Source: Clostridium sp. UBA4548
GTDB lineage: Bacteria > Bacillota > Clostridia > Clostridiales > Clostridiaceae
Length of the DNA: 64,000 bases
Reading direction: 5' to 3'
Assembly (NCBI RefSeq): GCF_002387895.1
Contig: NZ_DGLI01000044.1
Location: 307,940-371,939 of the forward strand
The translations under genes were made by a program, and so were the position numbers. The notes beneath the pieces are model-generated. The model was not told where the DNA came from. It worked only from the letters and a program-made list of their open reading frames with translations, and did no database searches. Shown in pieces: positions 26,390 through 35,084 of the stretch (the first letter of the stretch is position 1; every line of letters starts with the position of its first letter).

Positions 26390-26690
26390 CGGTTTTTAAG
26401 AATACTCCTTCTTTAAAGCCTCCACGAGCTTCCTTTTTTTCTTCTCTCTTTTTAAGAAGGTCCTCTTCGCTATAGCCTAAATTCTCTGCAAGACCAAAGA
26501 CAACTTCCATAATATCTGCAAGCTCTTCTAGGTTCTTATCCTGCATAAATTCATTAACTTCTTCCTTAAGCTTATCTTCAAGAAGTGGTAAAAGCTGCTC
26601 CTTTGAAACTATTGAAGTTTCACACCTTCTTCCATCCCCTTCAATAACCTGTGGAATTTTATCACGAACTAATTTGTTATAAACTTTCAT
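26382..26690 (-). CDS. MazG-like nucleotide pyrophosphohydrolase
   Basis: A 102-residue all-alpha NTP pyrophosphohydrolase-like protein. The start MKVYNKLVRDKIPQVI and the metal-binding EEVNEFMQDKNLEELADIME (ExxE...ExxD pattern) are typical of the small phosphoribosyl-ATP-pyrophosphatase-like family. It probably removes pyrophosphate from non-canonical nucleotides. GGGG precedes the ATG by 8 bp. Confidence 0.85.
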   Translation of the reverse strand: MKVYNKLVRDKIPQVIEGDGRRCETSIVSKEQLLPLLEDKLKEEVNEFMQDKNLEELADIMEVVFGLAENLGYSEEDLLKKREEKKEARGGFKEGVFLKTVE

Positions 26691-26700
26691 TTTTAATACC

Positions 26701-26740
26701 CCTTACTTCCAAATTCTATTTATCTCAACTTCATTCATTT
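26701..26740. repeat. 40-bp direct repeat, copy 1
   Basis: Identical over 40 bp to 27852-27891. Copy 2 includes the last codons and stop of the histidine phosphatase gene; copy 1 lies between the MazG-like start and the hydrolase stop. The two bracket the hydrolase gene. Confidence 0.85.
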
Positions 26741-26742
26741 CA

Positions 26743-27687
26743 TTATGAAATATAAGCCTTTATTTCCCTTGCAATATTTAAGTATTCATGATCATGTACA
26801 TAATGACTACAATTAAGATAAATGATCTTACCCCCTGATATCTTATTGATAAAATTTTCTTGAAATTGTGTCCATTGTTTTTCACTCCAACCAGTACCAG
26901 TACCATTTGAAGAAAACATTAAAATTGGAACCTTTGGTAACTTACTATTGTCCACTATTTTTGCATTATTTTTAATTTCTTCTAATTCATTTAGCATAGT
27001 TTTAGTTGTAGTTCTTCTGAAAAATACAGCTCTATATATGTCTTTTTCACTATTGCTTAAAGTGCCATATTTAATAGCTTCACTTTCCGCAATTCCAGGT
27101 AAAATCCTAGTTATTCCTATGTTGTTAGCAAAGGCTGCAGCTTTTGCTAAGGGCATATTTAATTTATAATTTTCATAGGTTTCTGGCACTGCCATATCTA
27201 GTCCTATAATAGCACTCACTTCTTCTGGATATTTCTGTGCCCAATACAAGGCTTCAATGCCAGACATAGAATGAGGACAAAGGATAAAGGGTCCTTCAAT
27301 ACCAGCTTGTGTTAATGCTGCTCTTGATTGATTTAATATTGTATCAATATCTCTTTTTTCATCAACTACATCACTAAAGCCATAACCCAGCTTTTCTATT
27401 ACAACTATTCTATAGTCATCACTTAGCTGAGAGAACAAGGATTTAAAATCTAGAATTGGAGAAGAAGTGCCTCCACCTGACATAAACACAAGGGTTTTCT
27501 CTCCATGACCTTCTGTATAAATACTGATTTTATGACCATTAACTTCCACTATTTCCCCCAAGGGTTTAAACAGCTTAGCTTCTCTCTTTAACTGAATTTT
27601 ATTATAAACATATATTATTGTTATGATGATCATTAGTACCAATAAACTTATAAGTAATATTTTCTTTGCTTTTCTTAATACTTTCAT
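26743..27687 (-). CDS. Membrane-anchored alpha/beta hydrolase
   Basis: A 314-residue protein with an N-terminal transmembrane helix (ILLISLLVLMIIITIIYVY) that would leave the enzyme outside the membrane. The alpha/beta hydrolase fold shows the oxyanion region FMSGGG, nucleophile elbow HSMSG near residue 140 and catalytic His in HYVHDHEY near 300. Substrate unknown. The gene is precisely flanked by 40-bp direct repeats, suggesting that it was inserted between the MazG-like and histidine phosphatase genes. Confidence 0.83.
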   Translation of the reverse strand: MKVLRKAKKILLISLLVLMIIITIIYVYNKIQLKREAKLFKPLGEIVEVNGHKISIYTEGHGEKTLVFMSGGGTSSPILDFKSLFSQLSDDYRIVVIEKLGYGFSDVVDEKRDIDTILNQSRAALTQAGIEGPFILCPHSMSGIEALYWAQKYPEEVSAIIGLDMAVPETYENYKLNMPLAKAAAFANNIGITRILPGIAESEAIKYGTLSNSEKDIYRAVFFRRTTTKTMLNELEEIKNNAKIVDNSKLPKVPILMFSSNGTGTGWSEKQWTQFQENFINKISGGKIIYLNCSHYVHDHEYLNIAREIKAYIS

Positions 27688-27851
27688 TTAATCCCCCAAA
27701 TACATTGCCATATTCCCACTACAAAGGCTTATTCATCTATGGTTAATTATACCATACACCCTTACTGTCTGCCCTATGTTTATAACATTGTAATAACATG
27801 ACTTCAACTTCTGCCACGAAGTAATTTGCTATAGACTTATATTACTAATAT

Positions 27852-27891
27852 CCTTACTTCCAAATTCTATTTATCTCAACTTCATTCATTT
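27852..27891. repeat. 40-bp direct repeat, copy 2
   Basis: Matches 26701-26740 exactly and covers the 3' end of the histidine phosphatase gene, so copy 1 is probably the duplicate. Confidence 0.85.
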
Positions 27892-28426
27892 TATTATCCT
27901 TAAAAGTTAGCACATACACATCTGGATTAGTTAAGCTTTTCCAGCCTTCATAACCAAATGAACTATCAAAGTATTTAATAATCAATGAAAAAAGCTCTCC
28001 ATGAGTTACCACAGCAATGTTACTTTCTTCCCTTTTAATTAAATCCCTTAAACCCTCTATAGCTCTAGAGGTAGCTTCCCTCGAGGACTCTCCACCTTCA
28101 TATTTTAAATCCATATCCTTAAAGGCAGATTTTAACAGTGGAGTAAAATCCTCCACATCCTTTGAAGTTAACACTTTCTCCTTAAATCTTTCATCAATAT
28201 TTATAGATAAATTAAGCTCTTTGCTTAATGGAGTTATGGTGTCTACTGCTCTCACATAAGGACTAGAAGCTATGTACTGAATATCATAAGGCTTTAAAAA
28301 CTCCATAAGGTCTTTAGCTTGCTTTAATCCAAGGTCAGTGAGCTTTGCCTCAGCAGGTTGTCCCTCTGCTTTGCAGTGTCTGATTAGGTATATATTTTTA
28401 GGGTTATTGTTCTTGATTAAACTCAT
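27854..28426 (-). CDS. Histidine phosphatase (phosphoglycerate mutase-like)
   Basis: A 190-residue protein. The catalytic motif is LIRHCKAEG (RHC in place of the common RHG), and the second His lies in VVTHGELFSL near 143. The fold serves phosphatases such as CobC and PhoE; no pathway neighbour indicates the substrate. The ATG at 28426 has AAAGGT 9 bp upstream, better than the ATG at 28435. Confidence 0.83.
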   Translation of the reverse strand: MSLIKNNNPKNIYLIRHCKAEGQPAEAKLTDLGLKQAKDLMEFLKPYDIQYIASSPYVRAVDTITPLSKELNLSINIDERFKEKVLTSKDVEDFTPLLKSAFKDMDLKYEGGESSREATSRAIEGLRDLIKREESNIAVVTHGELFSLIIKYFDSSFGYEGWKSLTNPDVYVLTFKDNKMNEVEINRIWK

Positions 28427-28568
28427 AGTTCTCATACCTTTCTTTTAGAAATAATTTGTTACAACTCCGTTTTATTCTTTAAGTGTTGATAAACTCTTAT
28501 AGTAATAACTAATGAAATTGTAACTGCAACTTACAAAACAATATAACTTGATCTTTACAATACTTTAA

Positions 28569-29732
28569 TTAAAGCAATTTTTCTCTCACTTTAAACCCTT
28601 GATTAGCAGCAATTTGGTACAGTGGAGAAATGCACTTTTTAAGCTCTTGACTAAACATTTCCTTGGTACCACTTTTGTAGAATTCATAGATGTTCTCAAG
28701 TCTAAAAGCATCAATATATTCCTCTGCAATATCATTAACCTTTTTCTTACATACATGAGAAAAAGCTTCATACTGTAAAGCACAAAAATCAGCTATGTAC
28801 TTATCATAAAGTAACAAGTCATCACTCTTTTTACTATTAATATTCTTAAAGGTAGGCACTAAGTTCCAAATCTGATCATGTAGTACAAAACTCCATGGAA
28901 TAAAGTGATCTATGCTTAAGCCTCCATGAAGATCGTAATTTTCTTCAGTAAAATATTTTCCTGTGTAGATATCAATAATTTTAGAATTGCTAATTACATC
29001 TTTCCAAAGCTTTGTTGCCTTTGAAAGCTTTCTCTCCTTAGGTGCTTCTAGCTTAAAGGCTATGGCAGGTACATTAGGATTTCTCTTTTGAAGAAAACAT
29101 ACTAGCTTATAATAGGCCCAACCTTTTATTATCCTGTAGTTATATTTTAAATAGTCTATCCAACCATCTTTCATCCTAATAAAACTCTCATTTTTATCAT
29201 CTTTATATACGCCATAAATGCAGTTATCCTCTACCCTAGATAGCTCCTCTAGCTCCTTCATAGGCTTCTTCTTATCAAGAACTTTCTCATTAAGAAAAGG
29301 AGATAAAAATCTATAAGGAACATTTAAGGTTAAATCCTTTAGCAGCTTAACTAAGGCTTTGTCTTTCGTACTGCATAGAAAATTAAGAAGCTTAGTTTCC
29401 TCATAATTGTTTTCAAAGCCATAAGTATCAGCAATGTAATTAACTACTGTAACTAAATTATCACAATACCCAAAGCTCAGCTTAAAAGCTCTTATTGGAT
29501 ACCAAGCATTAACTACCATTCTTGAAACTAGCTTTTTAAATGGAATCTCCACACTACCTAAAGAAACCTCATCAAGTAAAGCAATTAGCCAATACATCTT
29601 ATAACTTGCAACCACTTTATTATCATCTAACACCCTTGAAAAGGTCGAATAATCTACTTCTCTGCTATAAGGTATCATCTCTACTGACTTAGGCAGTATT
29701 AATTGGTTTTTGGGTATTATTATTTTATTCAA
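28569..29732 (-). CDS. HNH endonuclease-domain protein
   Basis: A 387-residue protein. The C-terminal third has an HNH-type motif, LSIDHFIPWSF ... NLVPTFKNINSKKSD (His of DHFIPW, Asn of NLVPT, terminal NxxK in place of the last His). The N-terminal two thirds are helical and unlike any domain I recognise. TTG start with GGGGG upstream. It lies 108 bp downstream of the Sau3AI-like gene on the same strand, so it probably belongs to that restriction locus, perhaps as a nicking or second nuclease. Confidence 0.78.
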   Translation of the reverse strand: MNKIIIPKNQLILPKSVEMIPYSREVDYSTFSRVLDDNKVVASYKMYWLIALLDEVSLGSVEIPFKKLVSRMVVNAWYPIRAFKLSFGYCDNLVTVVNYIADTYGFENNYEETKLLNFLCSTKDKALVKLLKDLTLNVPYRFLSPFLNEKVLDKKKPMKELEELSRVEDNCIYGVYKDDKNESFIRMKDGWIDYLKYNYRIIKGWAYYKLVCFLQKRNPNVPAIAFKLEAPKERKLSKATKLWKDVISNSKIIDIYTGKYFTEENYDLHGGLSIDHFIPWSFVLHDQIWNLVPTFKNINSKKSDDLLLYDKYIADFCALQYEAFSHVCKKKVNDIAEEYIDAFRLENIYEFYKSGTKEMFSQELKKCISPLYQIAANQGFKVREKLL

Positions 29733-29840
29733 GGTTATTCCCCCTAACCCATAGCTTTTGTTTTATTATAATAAGTTAGGCATAACAGTACCTAATTACT
29801 AATTCTTTTTTATCAATTACATTTTTGTACATACTTATCA

Positions 29841-31211
29841 CTATCCTAGTAAGCTCTTTATTTGCTCTAATATATAAGTATTATTTAACCAAAAGCATTG
29901 CTTTGTAAGCCTTCTACCATCTGGTAACTCATATGTGTCATTAGCATCTCTTCCATGGGGTCTTACATGACAAACATAGCTTTCACTCTTTGAAGGCAAG
30001 TTATTCTTATGCCTAATTCCACTTTTGGTCAGTTTTTCTTTTATTTCTACACCATCTTTAATTACTTCTACGGTTTTTATATATACCCTTTCTACTTCAT
30101 TTAAATCCTCATAGGGTATATTCCAAAACTTAAATCCTTTAAATACTAAATCACCATTTTTATTTTCTTTAAAAACTATAAATAAGTACTTTTGCTCTCC
30201 TAAAATTCTTTTCAAATCTGAATCTTCCCAGGAAGTTTCTATAATATCTTTAAATTTAAATGTGGGAAAAGACATGCTTTCTTTGATTTTATTGTTTTTA
30301 TCTACTGTTATAGTCTTTAACTTTAAATTAGCTTTTTCAAATTCTTGTATTTTTGAAAGGTCTGTTCCTTTTATATTGAAAATTTTTGATACAAGAAGCT
30401 GAACTGAATTTTTTGCACTTGATGCTTGTCCGTAAACTTCACATAATTCTTCATAGCTCTTATTAATTAATGGTTTAAGTACCTTTTCTACATATCCTCT
30501 AATTGAAAAGTTACCATCCTTAATAAGCTTTTCTGATGATTCATTATTTAAATTATTTCTCAATATATGAGTCATATAAGATTGTTTAAAAGAATAGGCC
30601 CTTTGCATTGCTGGAATATTTGAAAAAGGCTGCTCTCTTAAAGATGAACTATCTTTACCCTTTGTGCATGCACCTAAGTAGAAGGTGTCCCCTTCAGATA
30701 ATTCATGAGCTTTTCCGTTTTTAATTTTATCTATTATTGTTTCCCAATCTTGAATTACCGTAGGTAAATCTTCTTCTGGAACTTCGTATAAAATTGTATT
30801 TGTAATCTTATACTCCCCTACACTTTTTTCCTTTTCATAGTTATAAAATACAATAAGTAGCTTATTGTTCTTCGTCCAGAAGGAACTAGTATAAAAGTCT
30901 TTATAAACCTCTTCCATATAATTAATTATATTTAGAACTAATCTTTCCTTTGCAGATATGCTTCCATTTTTGTTCTTTTTATATGGTGTTACTTTTAATT
31001 CTATATTAAGATTCTTAAAATCAGCCTCAGGTTTGGAATTTATTTCATAGCCAAAGTAGCTCTCTTCAATAATCTGCCCAAGTTTTCCCTTTGCCTTTTC
31101 ATTTATAATTCTATTAGTTTTATCTATTTCACTAAAAGTTTTCCCTTCAAGACCTTTAGCATAAGTAAGTAACTCCTCTTGTGTTTCATAAGTGATTTTT
31201 TTGTTTCCCAT
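29841..31211 (-). CDS. Sau3AI/MutH-family type II restriction endonuclease
   Basis: A 456-residue protein resembling Sau3AI (about 490 residues), which carries two MutH-like domains. The active-site region of the N-terminal domain reads KLGQIIEESYFGYEI ... ADFKNLNIELKVTPYK (E, D, ExK). A second MutH-like domain without those residues follows (about 230-456; LVSKIFNIKGTD), ending HVRPHGRDANDTYELPDG. Sau3AI cleaves 5'-GATC. It is divergent from a cytosine-C5 methylase as in the Sau3AI system, so recognition of GATC is the family-based expectation. GGGGG precedes the ATG. Confidence 0.85.
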   Translation of the reverse strand: MGNKKITYETQEELLTYAKGLEGKTFSEIDKTNRIINEKAKGKLGQIIEESYFGYEINSKPEADFKNLNIELKVTPYKKNKNGSISAKERLVLNIINYMEEVYKDFYTSSFWTKNNKLLIVFYNYEKEKSVGEYKITNTILYEVPEEDLPTVIQDWETIIDKIKNGKAHELSEGDTFYLGACTKGKDSSSLREQPFSNIPAMQRAYSFKQSYMTHILRNNLNNESSEKLIKDGNFSIRGYVEKVLKPLINKSYEELCEVYGQASSAKNSVQLLVSKIFNIKGTDLSKIQEFEKANLKLKTITVDKNNKIKESMSFPTFKFKDIIETSWEDSDLKRILGEQKYLFIVFKENKNGDLVFKGFKFWNIPYEDLNEVERVYIKTVEVIKDGVEIKEKLTKSGIRHKNNLPSKSESYVCHVRPHGRDANDTYELPDGRRLTKQCFWLNNTYILEQIKSLLG

Positions 31212-31322
31212 AAAATTTCCCCCAAAATAAAAGTTGATCTTTACTTTTGTTTATATTATAATTATAATAGTATTTATAGGTTTTTACTAATAAAAAATAT
31301 CTAGATATTATAGAGGTGAAAG

Positions 31323-32606
31323 ATGAGAAAAACCGTATGTGAACTATTCGCTGGTGTTGGCGGTTTTAGAGTTGGTCTTAATGGTGAAAAGGATAATAAT
31401 GGATGGGATTTTGTTTGGGCCAATCAATGGGAGCCAGGGAAAAAAACTCAACACGCATTTGATTGCTATACTCATCACTTTGGAGAAAGTGATTGTCATG
31501 TAAATGAAGATATATCAACAATTAGTGCAATTGATATTCCTAATCATAATCTCTTAGTTGGTGGTTTTCCTTGCCAAGATTATTCTGTAGCTAGAACTCA
31601 GGCAAAAGGAATACAAGGTCATAAAGGGGTTCTTTGGTGGGAAATAAATAGAATTGTTAAGGAAAAAAGACCGCCTTTTATACTCCTTGAAAATGTAGAT
31701 AGATTATTGAAGTCTCCTGCCAAACAAAGAGGTCGTGATTTTGGTATTATGTTGTACTCACTGTGGCAATTAGGCTATTCTGTTGAATGGAGAATAATAA
31801 ATGCAGCGGATTATGGATTTGCCCAAAAAAGAAGAAGGGTATTTATCTTTGCATTCCACAATGAAACTCAATACTATAAAAAACTTGGAAAATTAGACAA
31901 TCTTGAAAAGTGGCTACTCTCACATGGCTTTTTTCAAAGTCAATTTCCTTCTAAGTTTTTACAAAGTAACTTATCTTGTAATTTAAATGAATTTGAAGAT
32001 ATAGTTGAAATATCTGATTCTTTTAAGTTTGAATTTAAAAATTCAGGAGTTATGAGTAATGGTTTAATTACAACTATGGAAGTTAATGCTGATAAATTCA
32101 TACCTAAAACCCTAAGAGAAATCCGTATCGAGCAAGAAGTTGATGAAAAATACTTTATTGACAATAATGAAAAAAAACTAGAGAAGTTTAAATACCTTAA
32201 GGGATCAAAAAAAATACAACGCGTAGACAAAAATGGTTTTGAGTATTTTTATTCTGAAGGTGGTATGAACTTTCCTGATTCTCTTGACTTACCTGGAAGA
32301 ACAATGCTTACTAGCGAAGGTAGTGTGAATAGGAGCACCCATGTAATTGAAGATTTCAAAACTGGAAGATATAGACTGATTACCCCTGTTGAATGTGAGA
32401 GGCTAAATGGTTTCCCTGATAACTGGACAGATACTGGAATGCCCGAAAATTTCAGGTATTTCTGCATGGGAAATGCTCTAGTTGTAAGCTTAGTTGAAAA
32501 AATGGGTATTACTTTGAATAATATTTTTGAAAAGGAAAAAGAGCTTAACCTTGATTACTTTGTAAAAGATGATGTTGCTTATGATCAAATATGCCTATTT
32601 GATTAA
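31323..32606 (+). CDS. DNA (cytosine-5-)-methyltransferase, M.Sau3AI-like
   Basis: A 427-residue C5 methylase with motifs in order: I LFAGVGGFRVGL, IV GGFPCQDYSVA with catalytic Cys, VI LLENVDR, VIII QKRRRVFIFAF, IX-X FRYFCMGNALVV. The variable region (about 190-330) sets specificity. Partnered divergently with the Sau3AI-like nuclease, so it likely protects the inner cytosine of GATC. AGAGGTG precedes the ATG; a bidirectional terminator follows at 32619. Confidence 0.9.
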   Translation: MRKTVCELFAGVGGFRVGLNGEKDNNGWDFVWANQWEPGKKTQHAFDCYTHHFGESDCHVNEDISTISAIDIPNHNLLVGGFPCQDYSVARTQAKGIQGHKGVLWWEINRIVKEKRPPFILLENVDRLLKSPAKQRGRDFGIMLYSLWQLGYSVEWRIINAADYGFAQKRRRVFIFAFHNETQYYKKLGKLDNLEKWLLSHGFFQSQFPSKFLQSNLSCNLNEFEDIVEISDSFKFEFKNSGVMSNGLITTMEVNADKFIPKTLREIRIEQEVDEKYFIDNNEKKLEKFKYLKGSKKIQRVDKNGFEYFYSEGGMNFPDSLDLPGRTMLTSEGSVNRSTHVIEDFKTGRYRLITPVECERLNGFPDNWTDTGMPENFRYFCMGNALVVSLVEKMGITLNNIFEKEKELNLDYFVKDDVAYDQICLFD

Positions 32607-32618
32607 TATTTTCTTTTT

Positions 32619-32657
32619 AACCAGTTCATCTATAGTTTTAATGTAGATGAACTGGTT
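32619..32657. terminator. Bidirectional terminator between methylase and EVE-nuclease
   Basis: Perfect 14-bp stem AACCAGTTCATCTA with its complement, 11-nt loop, T-run on both strands. Confidence 0.85.
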
Positions 32658-32663
32658 TTTTTA

Positions 32664-33794
32664 TTAATTCACTTCTTCAAACTCTAATTCGCTGTTTTCT
32701 ATGTTATATTTGTATTTTACGAGTCGAAGATTTGTCCAAACTTTTGAAATAATTGGTCTTCTCCCTATGGTAAAATTTCTAATAGCAACATTATTTTTAT
32801 AAGCTATTACTTCTTTAGAAAAATCATAAGCTACAATAAAAGCCTCAATCATTTCATAGTTTCCAAAAGTATATTCTTGGCTTAACCAATCAACATATTT
32901 AATTACTTGATCTATAGCATCAAATACAGCTTCATCTTTTTTTATTTCTAAAACGAGATACTTTGAAATCGTATCAAAACCACTTATATATCTATAGCCA
33001 AATATATCCATCTTATCCATGTAATCTATAGCTTTGAATGGTGAGGCAATAACTTGATGAGAAATATAATCCCACCTTCCAAATATAGTATTATTACTTC
33101 TTGATACCATACTAGTAATAGCTGCTTCTATAGCCATTTCATGTTTAATCTTACCTTCCTTATGACTATACATTAATATAGCTTTCTCATTCACAAAATA
33201 GTTATTGCTAACTTTGGTACTAATACCATTATGAATTTCCGTATTAAAGTTATATACATCATGTTTTCTGTTAATTGATTGTTCATTCCTAATTAATATA
33301 ATATCTTTTAGCGCTTTATTTTCATTGTCATCTACCTTTATAAAAGAAAGTTTCCAAAATGCTCTTAAATTTTTGAAACTATTAGGATTTGACGATAAAA
33401 CATCATCCATATCAATTCCCTCTAAGAAAAAGTTGGGGCTTGGCTCAAATATGCATAAAATTCTATTATTAGTATTCCCATTGCAATCTTTCATTAACAT
33501 TTCATCATTTATTTCTTCATTATTGAAATTATTTGGCTGAAGTGCATTGGGAAAATTAAGAAGCTTGCATTCATTTTTAATACTAATCAACTTCCCAATA
33601 CCATAAATCTTTCTCTTGATAAAGAAATAAACATTATCACCTGGCTTCATACTCAAATAATCTGCAAATGTACCTTCATGGTGTACTCCCCAAGTATTAT
33701 TTCTTGGAGAAGTTAAATTAGTGCTATAAACTCCATTTTCAATGCATTGTCTTAAAGAATTAATACTATCGAGACTAAAAATATATCCTGCCAT
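32664..33794 (-). CDS. EVE-like plus PD-(D/E)XK (DUF91/NucS-like) nuclease
   Basis: A 376-residue protein. The N terminus (about 1-150) resembles an EVE/PUA-type domain: GYIFSLDS, TWGVHHEGTFADYLS, KPGDNVYFFIKRKIYGIGKL. The C terminus (about 210-350) has a PD-(D/E)XK layout: Glu of HEMAIEAA, Asp of KMDIFGYRYI, LVLEIKK and DQVIKYVDWL, close to the DUF91/NucS pattern. EVE domains read modified bases, so a modification-sensing nuclease is inferred. It is 41 bp downstream of the NERD gene (one transcript) and convergent with the GATC methylase. AAGGAGG precedes the ATG. Confidence 0.68.
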   Translation of the reverse strand: MAGYIFSLDSINSLRQCIENGVYSTNLTSPRNNTWGVHHEGTFADYLSMKPGDNVYFFIKRKIYGIGKLISIKNECKLLNFPNALQPNNFNNEEINDEMLMKDCNGNTNNRILCIFEPSPNFFLEGIDMDDVLSSNPNSFKNLRAFWKLSFIKVDDNENKALKDIILIRNEQSINRKHDVYNFNTEIHNGISTKVSNNYFVNEKAILMYSHKEGKIKHEMAIEAAITSMVSRSNNTIFGRWDYISHQVIASPFKAIDYMDKMDIFGYRYISGFDTISKYLVLEIKKDEAVFDAIDQVIKYVDWLSQEYTFGNYEMIEAFIVAYDFSKEVIAYKNNVAIRNFTIGRRPIISKVWTNLRLVKYKYNIENSELEFEEVN

Positions 33795-33835
33795 ATTTCC
33801 TCCTTCAAATTTAACTAAATTTACTTAACAATTCT

Positions 33836-34522
33836 TTATCCTCTCATCTCCCTAACTTCCTCCACATGTCTCCTCTTAACTTCCTCTGACACATTGCTAT
33901 AGCTCTTCAATCTATTATAGATTTCATCTATCTGCTCTCTTCCTAAGTAGCAACAGCTACTTAGTATCATCCTGTTCACAGTTTTTTCTAATTCATTTCT
34001 ATTTATCACTCTTATGCTCTCAGAGTATACCTGTAGCTTTTTCAAGGTACACCTTTCACTAAAGGCAATGATTGACTTCATTATATTTTTTTCTTCTATA
34101 TTAAGTAGCTTTGAAAGATGTCTGATGTGACTTTGGTTTTGCCAAATTGGGTTGTAGAATTTTTCTTTTCTTCCGTTTTTAAAGCTCTGGGTCCAGTTTT
34201 TATTCTTTTCATCTCCAAAGATCCAGCCACTGTAGTTCTTTGATTCAATTACAAAGATTCCCTTTTCATGAATCATTACAACATCTATTTCTGTAGTCCC
34301 ACCTTTTTCCTTTGGCACATAAACATTGGCTAATATTCTCTTGTGCCCTTCTATTTTATTTAAGATATTAAAGGATAGGTATTCCCCGTATAATCCTGAG
34401 TTAAATCTAACTTTAGTATAGGAGTATCCAGTTTCTTTTTTGTAATTACTTTTATTATAATTTTTCACTTCTATGTACTGAACTAAGGCTGCAAACATCA
34501 TTATTAATATAAGAAATCCCAT
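33836..34522 (-). CDS. NERD-domain nuclease-related membrane protein
   Basis: A 228-residue protein. An N-terminal hydrophobic helix (LILIMMFAALVQYI) is followed by a NERD domain: LYGEYLSFNIL, TTEIDVVMIHEKGIFVIESK and NYSGWIFGDE supply the E, D and ExK residues of the PD-(D/E)XK fold. The start at 34522 has AAAGGGG 9 bp upstream; a longer TTG frame from 34558 lacks one. It precedes the EVE-nuclease by 41 bp, forming a two-gene unit. Confidence 0.8.
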   Translation of the reverse strand: MGFLILIMMFAALVQYIEVKNYNKSNYKKETGYSYTKVRFNSGLYGEYLSFNILNKIEGHKRILANVYVPKEKGGTTEIDVVMIHEKGIFVIESKNYSGWIFGDEKNKNWTQSFKNGRKEKFYNPIWQNQSHIRHLSKLLNIEEKNIMKSIIAFSERCTLKKLQVYSESIRVINRNELEKTVNRMILSSCCYLGREQIDEIYNRLKSYSNVSEEVKRRHVEEVREMRG

Positions 34523-34558
34523 AATTAAAATCCCCTTTATAAAAACTTGCTTATACAA

Positions 34559-35084
34559 GTAATTATAAGATAATTTACTTACAAACTTAACAAAAACTTT
34601 GAGAAACTTGTTGAAATTTCAGCTATTTTTTCATCAGAATGACTTTTTAAATTAATAATATAAATTAACTTGAACTTTGCTAAAATTATATTCAATATAT
34701 TGTTTTATATCGACATATTTATCTATTCCTTTACAATAGTAACTTGCAACTACAGTTCCTCTTTGAGTAACAAGCTATAAAAACTGTCCTATCCACCTCT
34801 AAAAACAACAGATTTATAGTCTTCTCAAGATTTAAAGAAAAGAATATAACCATAAAAAAATATATGAAGCCTTCAATATATCCATATATCAATAAAAGAA
34901 TAAAAAAATAAGAAAGTATAGTGATCATGGGGGTTTGCGGGTATTAGGGTGGTTTTTTTACTTAGAAAAGCCTTATAAATTGATAATGAAAAGGGTCATG
35001 TAATATGTACATGACCCTTTAGGCAATTATTAGCAAAATAATCTGTGCTGGTAATTTGTTAATTACCCCAAAGTTAACTTAATG
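34559..35084. other. 526-bp spacer upstream of NERD gene
   Basis: It holds the helicase terminator at 34990-35020 and a G-rich stretch (GGGGGTTTGCGGG near 34928). The G-rich motif resembles DNA at 49676 near an Rpn gene. No gene is supportable. Confidence 0.4.
34990..35020 (-). terminator. Terminator of the large helicase gene
   Basis: AAAGGGTCATGTA with its complement (13-bp stem), 5-nt loop, and TTTTC on the minus strand, 65 bp past the helicase stop. Confidence 0.75.

Noticed and set aside
34731..34928. 65-codon hydrophobic minus-strand ORF
   Set aside because: No RBS and in AT-rich DNA where Phe/Ile/Leu-rich frames arise by chance; no conserved motif.
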